From: DATFVA01 sp963711455
GTDB lineage: Bacteria > Bacteroidota > Ignavibacteria > Ignavibacteriales > Ignavibacteriaceae
Assembly (NCBI GenBank): GCA_963711455.1
Contig: CAVQEH010000002.1
Span: 310,001 to 374,000 of the forward strand
DNA: 64,000 bases
Reading direction: 5' to 3'
Below, in pieces: positions 17,827 through 27,744 of the stretch. Under the pieces are notes generated by a model that had not been told where the DNA came from, ran no database searches, and saw only the letters and a list, made by a program, of their open reading frames with translations. Position 1 is the first letter of the stretch. Every line of letters begins with the position of its first letter. A program made the position numbers and the translations under genes.

Positions 17827-20638
17827 ATGATGAGACGCGTTTCTTTTTTAGTTTTTTTCATTTCATTTCTTTTTCCTTTTTTTATAAACGCTCAATCTGA
17901 AGGTGATCTCAATACTAAGATTCCTTTGGATACTAGTATTACTTTCGGCAGGCTTAATAATGGATTGACTTATTACATCAAAACAAATCACAAGCCGGAA
18001 GACAGGGCAGTTCTTCGTCTTGTTGTAAATGCCGGATCAGTGCTTGAAGATGATGATCAGCTTGGGCTTGCCCACTTTGTTGAGCATATGGGGTTTAACG
18101 GAACAAAGAATTTTAAAAAGCACGAGTTAATAGATTATCTTGAATCAATCGGGATGAAATTTGGTCCTGAAGTGAATGCCTATACAAGCTTTGATCAGAC
18201 TGTTTATATGATAGATGTACCTACTGACAGTGCAGAAATGGTAGAAAAGGGAATTCAGATTCTCGAAGAATGGGCTCACTATGTCAGCTTTGAAGATGAA
18301 GAAATTGATAAAGAAAGAGGAGTAATTGAAGAAGAATGGAGGTTGGGAAGGGGCGCCGGAAGCAGGATGTTTGATAAACAGTTTCCAATCATATTTAAGA
18401 ATTCACAATATGCTAAAAGAATAACAATTGGCGACATAAATATTATAAGGAATTTTAAGCACGATGTGTTAAGAAGATTTTACAAGGATTGGTACCGACC
18501 TGATCTTATGGCTGTAGTTGCTGTTGGTGATTTTGATAAAAGCTGGATGGAAAGTCTGATTAAAAAACATTTTAATAATATTCCTGATCCTGCCGATGAA
18601 AGAGAAAGAATAAATTATCCTGTCCCTGAAAATGATCAAACCGAATATGCTCTTGCCGCTGATCCCGAAGCGACAAATACAATGGTTAGCATTTATTATA
18701 AGATGAATGTTCAACCTGAAAAAACCCTGGCAGGTTACCGTCAGCAAATAGTTGAAAACCTTTTCAACGGAATGTTAAGAGATCGGTTTAATGAACTTGC
18801 GCAGAAACCCGATCCTCCTTTCATATACGCTTACTCAGCAAAAGGAAATTATGTAAGAACAAAAAATGTTTTTATGCTTAATGCAATGGTAAAAGAAGAC
18901 GGTATAGAAAAAGGATTTAAGACTTTGCTTGAAGAAGCTGAAAGAGTTGAACAATTCGGATTTACTCAGACAGAGCTTGACAGGCAGAAAGAAAGTCTTC
19001 TCAGAGATATGGAGCAGAATTATAATGAAAGAGATAAAACGGAATCCCGTAAACTTGCCTCTGAGTACATCGGGAATTTTTTAAATGATGAACCTGTTCC
19101 CGGAATTGAGTATGAATATAACGCATATAAAAACCTGCTCCCCGGAATAAGCCTCGATGAAGTAAATAAACTGGCAGGCGAGTGGACAGGAATTAAAGAC
19201 AGGGTAATTGTTTTAAGTGCAACTGAGAAAGCAGGACTTACCATTCCGGGCGAAAAAGATTTCAGGAAAATTATAGATGAAGTTCAGAAGGAAAAGCTTG
19301 AATCATATAAAGATATAGTTTCAAATTTGCCGCTTGTTAATTCTGTTCCTGCAGGAACAAAAATTTTAAGTGAAACTAAAATTCCTGAAATTGATGCTGA
19401 AGAATGGACTTTGGGAAATGGCGCCAAGGTAATTGTTAAACCAACTGATTTTAAAAATGACGAAATACTTTTTAATGCTTTCAGCAAAGGCGGCAGTTCA
19501 CTTGAAAATGACGAAGATTATCAAAAAACTCTTTTAGCTTCCGGTATTATTCAGCTCAGCGGAATCGGCAAATTTGATTACATCACCTTAAACAAAATGC
19601 TTTCGGGGAAAATTGTTCGTTTATTTCCGTACATAGGTGAACTTTCGGAAGGACTAAACGGCAATACTGCACCGCAGGATTTTGAAACTTTACTTCAACT
19701 TATTTACCTGTACTTTACATCGCCCAGGATTGATAGTTCGGCATTTCTTTCATATAAAGAAAGAATAGAAAGCTACATTAAAAATAAATCTCTTAGTCCT
19801 GAACAAGCATTTATGGATTCAATAACTGTTACACTGGCTCAGCATAATCCACGAAGACAGCCGATGAATGAAGAATTAGTTTCAAAGGCTGATCTCGGCA
19901 AATCATTTGAGTTTTATAAAGAACGATTTGCTGATGCTTCTGATTTTTATTTTGTCTTTGTTGGAAATATTGATACAGTAAAAATGAAACCGGCAATTGA
20001 AAAGTATATCGGAGGTTTGCCTTCATTTAATAAAAGCGAACAATGGAAAGATCTCAAATATTAATCCTCCTGAAGGAATTATAACTAAGGAAGTTTATAA
20101 AGGAATTGAACCTAAAAGCATGGTGAATCTTACATTTTCAGGACCTGCTGAATGGAGTTACCAAAATAATTATGATATGAAATCAATGTCGGAAGTTTTA
20201 AAAATAAAACTTCGTGAAGTAATCAGGGAAGATAAAAGCGGAACATATGGCGTTGGAGTTTTGGCTTCATTGGAAAAATACCCTGAACAAAGATATAACA
20301 TTACTATAAGATTCGGCTGTAAACCGGAAAGGGTTGATGAGCTTGTAAATACAGTTTTCCAGGTAATTGATTCTCTCAAAAATTATCCTGTTAGTGATAT
20401 TTACATCACTAAAGTTAAGGAAACACAACTAAGGGAAAAGGAAGTAGCAGAAAAAGAAAACAAATACTGGAGCGGAATAATTCAGAAATACATTTTTGAT
20501 GATATGGACTGGAAGCAGTTCACCGGCGAGAAAGATAGAATCGATAACTTCAAAAAGGAATCTGTTATAGATGCTGCAAAAAAATATTTTGATATGAATA
20601 ATTATGTTAAGGTAGTACTGTATCCCGAGAAAACTTAA
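17827..20638 (+). pseudogene. M16-family zinc metallopeptidase (insulinase type), one frameshift
   Basis: The sequence encodes one protein of about 936 residues split by an extra A at 20056-20058. Dropping it gives EQWKDLNINPPEGIITKEVY and joins the piece ending at 20064 to the frame that continues to 20638. A signal peptide is clear (RRVSFLVFFISFLFPFFINAQ). The zinc site is HFVEH at residues 83-87 in inverted HxxEH form, with a downstream glutamate region (EEIDKERGVIEEEWRLGRG). Two tandem M16 units follow, the second lacking the zinc motif, as in the roughly 940-residue Bacteroidota enzymes. It probably degrades peptides in the periplasm. The start is ATG 17827 or 17830, with GCGGGAG just upstream. 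Confidence 0.85.
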
Positions 20639-20785
20639 CTACACTTTCCAGGCTGCCGCGGTCAGAGTTCTATATTTAATATGGTAACCATGGCAGCAAC
20701 ATACCAATTTTTATCACGTTTACTGATGACGTCAACTCATAATCCCGATTGATTTTACAACAAACAACCATCAACTAACAACAAA

Positions 20786-20808
20786 CCAAAATTTTTTTAT
20801 AACTTTGC
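20786..20808 (+). promoter_or_regulatory. Candidate promoter with TAACTTTGC -7 element
   Basis: The element reads CCAAAATTTTTTT followed by ATAACTTTGC. TAACTTTG at 20800-20807 fits the Bacteroidota TAnnTTTG -7 consensus and lies 21 bases before the ATG at 20829. A very similar block, CCAAAATTTTTTTAACTTGC, precedes dnaE at 24083-24102. It would drive the thioesterase-nadC-flippase-dut unit. Confidence 0.45.
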
Positions 20809-20828
20809 TTAACAAATTTTAATATGAG

Positions 20829-21239
20829 ATGCTGATTCACAAAACCAATATCCGCGTACGGTATGCAGATACAGATCAGATGAAGTACGTCTATAACGGT
20901 AAATATTTTGAATACTTTGAAGTAGGTCGTACAGAAATGATGCGGGAAAACGGCTTACCTTACAGTAAGATTGAGAAAAATGGTTACCACATGCCTGTTC
21001 GTGAAGCACTAGTAAAATTTAAAAATCCTGCTTTTTACGATGAGCTTCTCGAAGTTGAAACAAGAGTTGAAAATCTTCCCGAACTAAAAATCCATATTGA
21101 TCATACAATCAGAAGTAAAGATAGAAATATTATTATTGTGGAAGGTTATATAGTTCTTGTATTCATAGATATGGAGACAAGGAAACCGGTTCGCCCGCCG
21201 GTATTTTTTATGGAAGCAATCAAACCATTTTTTGAGTAA
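20829..21239 (+). CDS. Acyl-CoA thioesterase, 4HBT/YbgC hot-dog family
   Basis: A 136-residue single hot-dog domain protein. The N-terminal RVRYADTDQMKYVYNGKYFEYFEVGRTE is the YbgC/4HBT active-site region with the catalytic Asp near residue 15; ALVKFKNPAFYDELLEVETRV follows, as is usual. Members hydrolyse acyl-CoA thioesters in the cytoplasm, and YbgC itself is linked to the Tol-Pal envelope system. No tol genes are nearby. The stop is followed within two bases by nadC, so they share a transcript. The physiological acyl chain is unknown. Confidence 0.85.
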   Translation: MLIHKTNIRVRYADTDQMKYVYNGKYFEYFEVGRTEMMRENGLPYSKIEKNGYHMPVREALVKFKNPAFYDELLEVETRVENLPELKIHIDHTIRSKDRNIIIVEGYIVLVFIDMETRKPVRPPVFFMEAIKPFFE

Positions 21240-21241
21240 AT

Positions 21242-22087
21242 ATGATAAGCAATTCAACTATAGATTTAATTAAAAGAGCACTCGAAGAAGATATTAAATC
21301 AGGAGATATAACCACTGAAGCAATTATATCGGAATCTCAAATTGCCTCCGGAGAATTTTTAGTAAAACAGGAAGGGATACTTGCAGGATTCGAAATTGTT
21401 GAAGCCTGCTTTAAAGAGTTTGATAATTCAATATCATTTACCAAATATTATTCTGATGGTGATAAAGTAATTTCGGGAACAATTGCTGCCGTTGTTGAAG
21501 GAAAAGCAAAATCAATTTTGACTGTTGAAAGAACCGCTTTAAATTTTTTCCAGAGAATGAGCGGAATAGCAACTTTAGCCCATCAGTTTAATGAAAAAAT
21601 AAAACACACAAAAGCAAAATTAATTGATACCCGGAAAACAGCCCCCGGTTTAAGAGAAATTGATAAGCTGGCGGTGAAACTCAGCAGGGCAAAAAATCAC
21701 AGGATTGGCTTATTCGATATGTTCCTGATAAAAGATAACCACATCGAAGTTGCCGGTTCAATTACAAAAGCGGTTGATGCTTGTAAAAAGTGGAGAGATA
21801 AAAAAAATCCCGGTTTAAAGATTGAAGTTGAAACAAAAAATCTTGATGAGGTGAAAGAAGCAATTCATTGTAAAGTTGATGTAATAATGCTTGATAATTT
21901 TAAAATTGATATTATGAAAGAAGCCGTTAAATTAATTAATGGAAAATATAAAGTTGAGGCTTCGGGTATGGTTAACCTTGATACTGTTAAGGCCATTGCA
22001 GAAACGGGAGTAGATTATATTTCAGCGGGCGCACTTACCCACAGCGTTAAAGCACTTGATATCTCACTTAATATAAAGATGAGATAA
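21242..22087 (+). CDS. nadC: Nicotinate-nucleotide pyrophosphorylase (carboxylating)
   Basis: A 281-residue quinolinate phosphoribosyltransferase of normal length, the step of de novo NAD synthesis that converts quinolinate and PRPP to nicotinate mononucleotide. The N-terminal domain shows LEEDIKSGDITTEAI; the barrel shows ERTALNFFQRMSGIAT, DTRKTAPGLR near 129-138, FDMFLIKDNHI, EVETKNLDE, MLDNF and ASGMVNLD, TGVDYISAGALTHS. One oddity: where the family normally reads GGGxNHR, this protein has SRAKNHR at residues 148-154. The NHR residues are kept. It sits between a thioesterase and a flippase without its usual partners nadA and nadB. Confidence 0.92.
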   Translation: MISNSTIDLIKRALEEDIKSGDITTEAIISESQIASGEFLVKQEGILAGFEIVEACFKEFDNSISFTKYYSDGDKVISGTIAAVVEGKAKSILTVERTALNFFQRMSGIATLAHQFNEKIKHTKAKLIDTRKTAPGLREIDKLAVKLSRAKNHRIGLFDMFLIKDNHIEVAGSITKAVDACKKWRDKKNPGLKIEVETKNLDEVKEAIHCKVDVIMLDNFKIDIMKEAVKLINGKYKVEASGMVNLDTVKAIAETGVDYISAGALTHSVKALDISLNIKMR

Positions 22088-22093
22088 TCACAA

Positions 22094-23566
22094 ATGATTT
22101 TCGATAAATTAAAAGAACTTTCAAAAGATACTGCCATTTATGGTATAAGTACCATGGTGGGCAGGTTTCTAACTTTTCTTTTAGTCCCATTCTACACACA
22201 CGTTTTTTCCGAAGCTTCTTTTGGAATTTATACCAATTTTTATTCTTTCATAATGATTTTTAATATCTTCTTTGTTTATGGAATGGATGCGGCTTACCTG
22301 AAATATGCAGCTATTCCTAAAGTTGGAGATGAAAAAGATAATTTCTCAACTCCTTATTTATCTGTTTTAGGAGTCGGTATAGCATTAGGCTTTCTCATCA
22401 TCAGTCTCAAAAAATTAGTCTATTCCGGGTTCGATTTACCACTAAGTTCACTTAATCTGATTTATTATGTGGTTCCGATAATGTTTGTTGATGCTATCTG
22501 TGTCATCCCTTTTTTAAAACTACGCCTGGAACGTAAAGCTAAAAAGTTTGCCGCTTTTAAACTTATTAATATATGTGTAAATGTAGCCCTAAATCTCATA
22601 CTCATTTTAAAGCTAAAATGGGGAATCGAAGCAGTCTTCGTTAGCAACCTGATTGCTTCTCTGGTTTCTTTTATTCTCACTTTTCCTATGGTGTTGAAAA
22701 ATATCAGGATCAGAATAAATACGGTTTTATTAAAAAGATTACTAAAATTCGGAATCCCGTATCTTCCGGCTGCTCTTGCCTCAATGCTGGTGCAGGGAAT
22801 TGATAAACCAATTCTAAGTCACCTTACGGATTTATCCACAGCTGGAATATACGGAGCAAATTATAAGCTTGGTATTTTCATGATGTTATTTGTAAGTATG
22901 TTCCAGTATGCATGGCAGCCGTTCTTTTTACAAAACGCCGAGGAAAAAAATGCAAAAGAATTGTTCTCAAAAGTACTTACTTATTTTACTATCACTGCTA
23001 GTTTAATTTTAGTACTTATTTCATTGTTTATCAGCGATATTGTTAAAATTAATTTCTTTGGACATACAATAATCCAAAAAGATTTCTGGGGCGGATTGAG
23101 TATCGTTCCCGTAATTCTATTTGGTTATATGTTTAACGGGCTGTATGTAATTTTTACGGCGGGAATTTTTATAGAAGAAAAAAGTGTTTATGTTCCTTTC
23201 ATTACCGGGTTAGGAGCAATTGTAAATATAGGCGTGAACTTTGCGCTTATACCTTCAATGGGAATGATGGGCGCTGCAATAGCAACCCTTGCTGCATACT
23301 TTGCAATGGCTTTGAGCCTTTATATTGTAACCCAAAAGTTTTACAAAATTGAATATGAACTTGTAAAGCTTTCAAAAATCTTTTTGGCAATTCTTATTGT
23401 CGGAGGAATATACTATTATTTGCTTTATTCGAATCATTTATTAATTATTTATAAATTTTTATTATTTATCTCCTTTTCTCTTTATTTATATTTATTTGTT
23501 TTTGAAAAGAAAGAGATTGATTTTCTCCGGACAAAATTAGCTGCATTAAAACAAAACAGAAACTGA
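22094..23566 (+). CDS. Polysaccharide/lipid flippase, MOP superfamily
   Basis: A 490-residue protein with about 12-14 membrane helices and no soluble domain. The start DTAIYGISTMVGRFLTFLLVPFYTHVFSEASFG is the typical first two helices of Wzx-like polysaccharide biosynthesis proteins, and YLPAALASMLVQGIDKPIL marks the start of the second helix bundle. It is intact, unlike the flippase in the cluster at 1068. It lies in a housekeeping unit (nadC before, dut directly after with no gap), so its substrate could be a conserved envelope lipid-linked intermediate rather than the strain-specific repeat unit; that is inference. Confidence 0.8.
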   Translation: MIFDKLKELSKDTAIYGISTMVGRFLTFLLVPFYTHVFSEASFGIYTNFYSFIMIFNIFFVYGMDAAYLKYAAIPKVGDEKDNFSTPYLSVLGVGIALGFLIISLKKLVYSGFDLPLSSLNLIYYVVPIMFVDAICVIPFLKLRLERKAKKFAAFKLINICVNVALNLILILKLKWGIEAVFVSNLIASLVSFILTFPMVLKNIRIRINTVLLKRLLKFGIPYLPAALASMLVQGIDKPILSHLTDLSTAGIYGANYKLGIFMMLFVSMFQYAWQPFFLQNAEEKNAKELFSKVLTYFTITASLILVLISLFISDIVKINFFGHTIIQKDFWGGLSIVPVILFGYMFNGLYVIFTAGIFIEEKSVYVPFITGLGAIVNIGVNFALIPSMGMMGAAIATLAAYFAMALSLYIVTQKFYKIEYELVKLSKIFLAILIVGGIYYYLLYSNHLLIIYKFLLFISFSLYLYLFVFEKKEIDFLRTKLAALKQNRN

Positions 23567-24028
23567 ATGGAAACCGATAAAATTACCATAAAAGTTAAAA
23601 GATTAAATCCGGGTTTTGATGATATTGAACTGCCTGACTATTCAACACGAGGAAGTGCAGGAATGGATGTTCGTGCAGCGATAATAGATCGGATAATATT
23701 AAAAGCTGGTGAAGTTAATCTGATTCCAACCAATCTTGTTGTGGAAATTCCTGAAGGATTTGAGATCCAGGTTCGACCAAGAAGCGGACTTGCAGTAAAA
23801 CACGGTATTGGAATTCTTAATTCACCCGGTACAATTGATTCCGATTACCGCGGGGAAATAAAAATTATAATGATGAATTTTGGTAAAGTGGATTTTGCTA
23901 TCAAAAGGGGAGACAGGATTGCTCAGCTTGTTTTATCAAAAGTTTATAGAGCAAAACTTGAAGAAAATTCTAATTTGGTGAAAACAAAAAGAGGCGATGG
24001 CGGATTCGGACATACCGGGAAAGAATAA
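23567..24028 (+). CDS. dut: dUTP diphosphatase
   Basis: A 153-residue trimeric-type dUTPase containing all five motifs: GSAGMDVRA (1), PRSGLAVKHG (2), LNSPGTIDSDYRGEI (3), RGDRIAQLVL (4) and the C-terminal RGDGGFGHTG (5) that closes over the active site. It hydrolyses dUTP to dUMP and pyrophosphate, keeping uracil out of DNA and feeding dTMP synthesis. Its ATG follows the flippase stop codon directly. The C-terminal arm is complete. Confidence 0.95.
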   Translation: METDKITIKVKRLNPGFDDIELPDYSTRGSAGMDVRAAIIDRIILKAGEVNLIPTNLVVEIPEGFEIQVRPRSGLAVKHGIGILNSPGTIDSDYRGEIKIIMMNFGKVDFAIKRGDRIAQLVLSKVYRAKLEENSNLVKTKRGDGGFGHTGKE

Positions 24029-24082
24029 TTTCAAAAATTATTTTTAAAATTTTCAATAGTGCTTATTCTGTCCAAAAAAGTT

Positions 24083-24102
24083 CCAAAATTTTTTTAACTT
24101 GC
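24083..24102 (+). promoter_or_regulatory. Candidate promoter upstream of dnaE
   Basis: CCAAAATTTTTTTAACTTGC shares the 13-base CCAAAATTTTTTT block and the AACTT(T)GC core with the element at 20786-20808. It ends 46 bases before the dnaE ATG, within the 120-base gap after dut. The gap shows no other clear signal. Confidence 0.4.
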
Positions 24103-24148
24103 ATCAAATAAAATTCTAATCTCTTCCACTTAAAAATTCTTTTTTTTC

Positions 24149-27100
24149 ATGTCAGACTTTATTCATTTACATAACCATTCACATTATAGTTTGCAGGATG
24201 GAGCCTGTACTGTTGATGACCTTGTTCAGGCCGCAAAAAAAAATAACATGCAGTCTGTTGCTTTGACAGATCATGGAGTGATGTATGGGATAGCAGAGTT
24301 TTATAGGAAAGCGACAAAGGAAGGAATTAAGCCGATCATTGGAATGGAAGCTTATATAGTTACTAATGGATCGAGGTTCGATAGGGGGAAAGAGAATGAA
24401 AATAACGGAAGAAAAAAATCAAAGCATTATAATCATTTAATACTGCTCGCAAAAAATAAACAGGGTTATAAAAATTTATCTAAGCTTTCTACTCTCGGGC
24501 ATACTGAAGGATTTTATTATAAACCAAGAATTGATTTAGAGCTTTTAAGACAATACAGGGATGGATTGATTTGTACTTCAGCATGTGCAGGAGGAGTGGT
24601 AGCGACAGATCTTATTAATAATGATTACGATAGAGCCTACCAAATAGCAAAAACTTTCAAAGATATTTTTGGTGATGATTTTTATCTCGAAATACAAAAC
24701 CATAATATGGATGTGGAAAAACCTGTTCTTGAAGGAATGCCAAAACTCTCTAAAGAGCTAGGGATAAAACTTGTTGCAACTAATGACTGCCATTATATTG
24801 AAAAAGATCATGCTTATGCTCATAATATTCTTCTACTGCTCTCGGATAAAAACGGAGCTGATTATCGGCAGCTAAGGTATGGAACCGACCAGGTTTATTT
24901 TAAATCCGGTGAAGAGATGATTAAACTCTTTAAGAATTTTAAAGGAGCAATTGAAAATACTCTTGAGATTGATTCGAAAATTGATTTGAAGCTTGATTCA
25001 GAAGGACATCATTATCCTCAATTTTCAATTCCCGATGATGTACCCGCAAAAAACGAAGAAGAATATTTTGAACTTCTTGCAAATGAAGGGTTACAAAAAA
25101 GATTTGGAAATATTTCAATTGAAGTTAAGGAACGATTTGATTTTGAAATTGAAACAATTAAGCAAATGGGTTTTGCCGGGTATTTTTTAATTGTACAGGA
25201 TTTCATAAATGCGGCAAGGAAGATGGACATTCCCGTTGGCCCGGGAAGAGGAAGCGTTGCAGGAAGTCTTGTTGCTTTTACTTTGGGCATTACTAATATC
25301 AATCCTCTCGAATACGATCTTTTGTTTGAGAGATTTCTGAATCCTGCACGTAAATCGATGCCCGATATTGATGTTGACTTTGCTGATGATAAACGCGGTG
25401 AAATTATTGATTATGTCCGGGAAAAATACGGGAGTAATTGTGTCAGCCAGATAATTACTTTCAACAGGCTTTCCTCAAAAGCGGTTATACGGGATGTTGC
25501 CCGCGTTCTTAAAATTCCAATTCCCACTGTAAATAAAATTACTAAATTCATTCCTTCGAAATTTGGTAAAGTTTTTACAATTGACCAGGCACTTGCTAAA
25601 GTTCCTGAATTGAAATGGGTGAAGGATTCGAAGGAAAGTGATATCCAGAATTTAATTAAGTATGCAAAAGTTCTCGAGGGAATGAACAGAAATGCTTCAA
25701 AACATGCAGCAGGAGTTGTAATTACTCCTGAGGATGTCAGCAATTTTGTTCCTCTTGCAAATGCTGTCTCGCAGACTGATATAGTTACACAATTTAATAT
25801 GAAGGAGATAGAAAGCTGGGGACTTTTAAAGATGGATTTTCTCGGACTCCGGACATTGACTATCATACGTGATACATTATCTCTTATTAAAAAGAATCAC
25901 AATATCGAAATAGATATTGATAACATTCCTTTAACCGATGAGAAAACACTTCAGCTTTTTTCCAAAGGACAAACTACCGGAATCTTCCAGTTTGAATCTG
26001 CCCCGATGCGCGAATATTTAAAAAAGCTTAAACCTGCAGGCTTAAATGATCTCGCCGCAATGAATGCATTGTACCGCCCCGGTCCGATGGAATTTATTGA
26101 TGATTTCATTGATAGAAAATATGGCTTAAAAGAAGTTGTTTATCAGCATTCGATTTTAGAATCAATATTAAAAGAAACTTATGGAGTAATTGTTTACCAG
26201 GAGCAGGTAATTCAGATTGCAAATAAAGTTGGAGGAATGAGCCTGGCTGAAGCTGATATACTCAGAAGAGCTATGGGTAAAAAAGATTTGAAATCGATGA
26301 AGGAACAGAAAGAGAAATTCACTGCCGGAGCTGTTAAAACTGGAATAACTAAAAAAATTGCAGAAGAAATATTTGAAGCAATTGATAAGTTTGCTAATTA
26401 CGGCTTCAATAAAAGTCATGCAGTTGCATATAGTTATGTGGCATATCAAACTGCATATTTAAAAGCTCATTATACAGCTGAGTTTCTTGCCGCTAACCTG
26501 ACTAACGAATTTGGAAACTCGGATAAGGTTGCACTTTTCCTTGAAGATTGCAGAAAGCTGAAAATTGAAGTGCTTCCTCCTGACGTCAATAGTCCTTCTG
26601 TTTCGTTTGATGTACAAAATGGAAAAATACGATTCGGAATGTCTGCCATAAAAAATGTCGGGAAACCTGCTGTTGAAGAAATTATAAAGACAAAAGAAAA
26701 ATTAAACAGAAACTTTACGAGCATTTTCGATTTTTGCTCAAATGTTGATACTCATATTGTAAATAAACGTGCACTCGAAGGATTGGTGTTAGCCGGTGCA
26801 TTTGATTCGGTTGATAATATTCGCTCAAGACAATTGGCTGCTGTTGAAATGGCAATCGATTACGGAAACAAAGCAAGGAATTCTGCACTCAGTGCGGAGA
26901 ACAGTCTGTTTGGAGGAATGGATGAAGTTGTCAAACTATCCGAACCTATACTCCCTGAATTAACCGCATGGTCGCCAAAAGAAAGATTGGCGAAAGAAAG
27001 GGAGGTTTTAGGTTTTTACGTTACCGGGCATCCTTTGAGAAAATATGAGGTTGAATATAAATCATTTGCGTCGATTCAATTAGGCGAAACTGAACTGCTG

Positions 27101-27613
27101 GAAGAAACTGATATTATTCGTGCCTGTGGCGTCGTTACTGAATTGAAAACCAAGATAGATAAATCGAACAAAAAGATGGCTTTCTTTAAGCTTGATGATT
27201 TTTCAGGTTCCTGTGAATGTTTAATGTTTTCAAAAGCGTATGAAAATTATGGTCAGTTTATTAAGGAAGAAGAATGTGTTTTAATTATTGGTAAACCTGA
27301 AAGCAGCGGCGATGCAATAAAACTTCACATCGATAAAGTTATTCCTCTTCATGAAACAAAAAATGAATTAACTGAAAGCATAAAGATATATATAGATAAG
27401 AATCGTCATCCGCTCGGGAAAATTTCTGAATTAAAAAATATACTTAATGGTGAAGGCGGAAATATTCCGCTTTATATCGACCTTATTAATAATGGTTCTA
27501 AACCTTCCCGCTTTTTCCTGAAAGAAAAGAGAGTTAATTTGACTGATAACCTTATTCAGCAAATAAGTAATTGCCTCGGTGAGGATTCATTAATTTTTAT
27601 TAGTAAAAAATAA
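24149..27613 (+). CDS. dnaE: DNA polymerase III subunit alpha
   Basis: A 1154-residue replicative polymerase of the DnaE1 type. The PHP domain occupies about residues 1-270 (FIHLHNHSHYSLQDGA, ALTDHGVMYG). The polymerase core has GPGRGSVAGSLVAF near 363 and the catalytic PDIDVDFADDKRGE near 405. RNASKHAAGVVI, FLGLRTLT, YRPGPMEFIDDF, VYQEQVIQIA and FNKSHAVAYSYVAYQTAYLKAHY follow, then a helix-hairpin-helix region and an OB domain near 985-1060 (IIRACGVVTELKTKI). The C-terminal tail is short. It is the main chain-elongating enzyme of the chromosome replisome. No intein or internal stop was seen. Confidence 0.96.
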   Translation: MSDFIHLHNHSHYSLQDGACTVDDLVQAAKKNNMQSVALTDHGVMYGIAEFYRKATKEGIKPIIGMEAYIVTNGSRFDRGKENENNGRKKSKHYNHLILLAKNKQGYKNLSKLSTLGHTEGFYYKPRIDLELLRQYRDGLICTSACAGGVVATDLINNDYDRAYQIAKTFKDIFGDDFYLEIQNHNMDVEKPVLEGMPKLSKELGIKLVATNDCHYIEKDHAYAHNILLLLSDKNGADYRQLRYGTDQVYFKSGEEMIKLFKNFKGAIENTLEIDSKIDLKLDSEGHHYPQFSIPDDVPAKNEEEYFELLANEGLQKRFGNISIEVKERFDFEIETIKQMGFAGYFLIVQDFINAARKMDIPVGPGRGSVAGSLVAFTLGITNINPLEYDLLFERFLNPARKSMPDIDVDFADDKRGEIIDYVREKYGSNCVSQIITFNRLSSKAVIRDVARVLKIPIPTVNKITKFIPSKFGKVFTIDQALAKVPELKWVKDSKESDIQNLIKYAKVLEGMNRNASKHAAGVVITPEDVSNFVPLANAVSQTDIVTQFNMKEIESWGLLKMDFLGLRTLTIIRDTLSLIKKNHNIEIDIDNIPLTDEKTLQLFSKGQTTGIFQFESAPMREYLKKLKPAGLNDLAAMNALYRPGPMEFIDDFIDRKYGLKEVVYQHSILESILKETYGVIVYQEQVIQIANKVGGMSLAEADILRRAMGKKDLKSMKEQKEKFTAGAVKTGITKKIAEEIFEAIDKFANYGFNKSHAVAYSYVAYQTAYLKAHYTAEFLAANLTNEFGNSDKVALFLEDCRKLKIEVLPPDVNSPSVSFDVQNGKIRFGMSAIKNVGKPAVEEIIKTKEKLNRNFTSIFDFCSNVDTHIVNKRALEGLVLAGAFDSVDNIRSRQLAAVEMAIDYGNKARNSALSAENSLFGGMDEVVKLSEPILPELTAWSPKERLAKEREVLGFYVTGHPLRKYEVEYKSFASIQLGETELLEETDIIRACGVVTELKTKIDKSNKKMAFFKLDDFSGSCECLMFSKAYENYGQFIKEEECVLIIGKPESSGDAIKLHIDKVIPLHETKNELTESIKIYIDKNRHPLGKISELKNILNGEGGNIPLYIDLINNGSKPSRFFLKEKRVNLTDNLIQQISNCLGEDSLIFISKK

Positions 27614-27744
27614 TGGCTGGAATTATATTGTTTAAAGATCATCTAAAACTGCATTAATCTAACACTAACAAAATTGTATAACTAAGTTCATTTTCGTATT
27701 ATTAAAACCCCGATATAATTTAACATGAAAAGGTATTGAATAGA

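Noticed and set aside
20652..20697. GCTGCC (20652-20657) and GGCAGC (20692-20697) as a terminator after the M16 gene.
   Set aside because: The stem is six bases with a 34-base loop and no T tract follows. The inner ATGGTAACCAT is a small palindrome but could be chance.
25411..25866. Minus-strand open frame of 151 codons inside dnaE.
   Set aside because: It is antisense to the conserved catalytic region of dnaE, has biased Ser/Ile/Phe composition, and no independent support.
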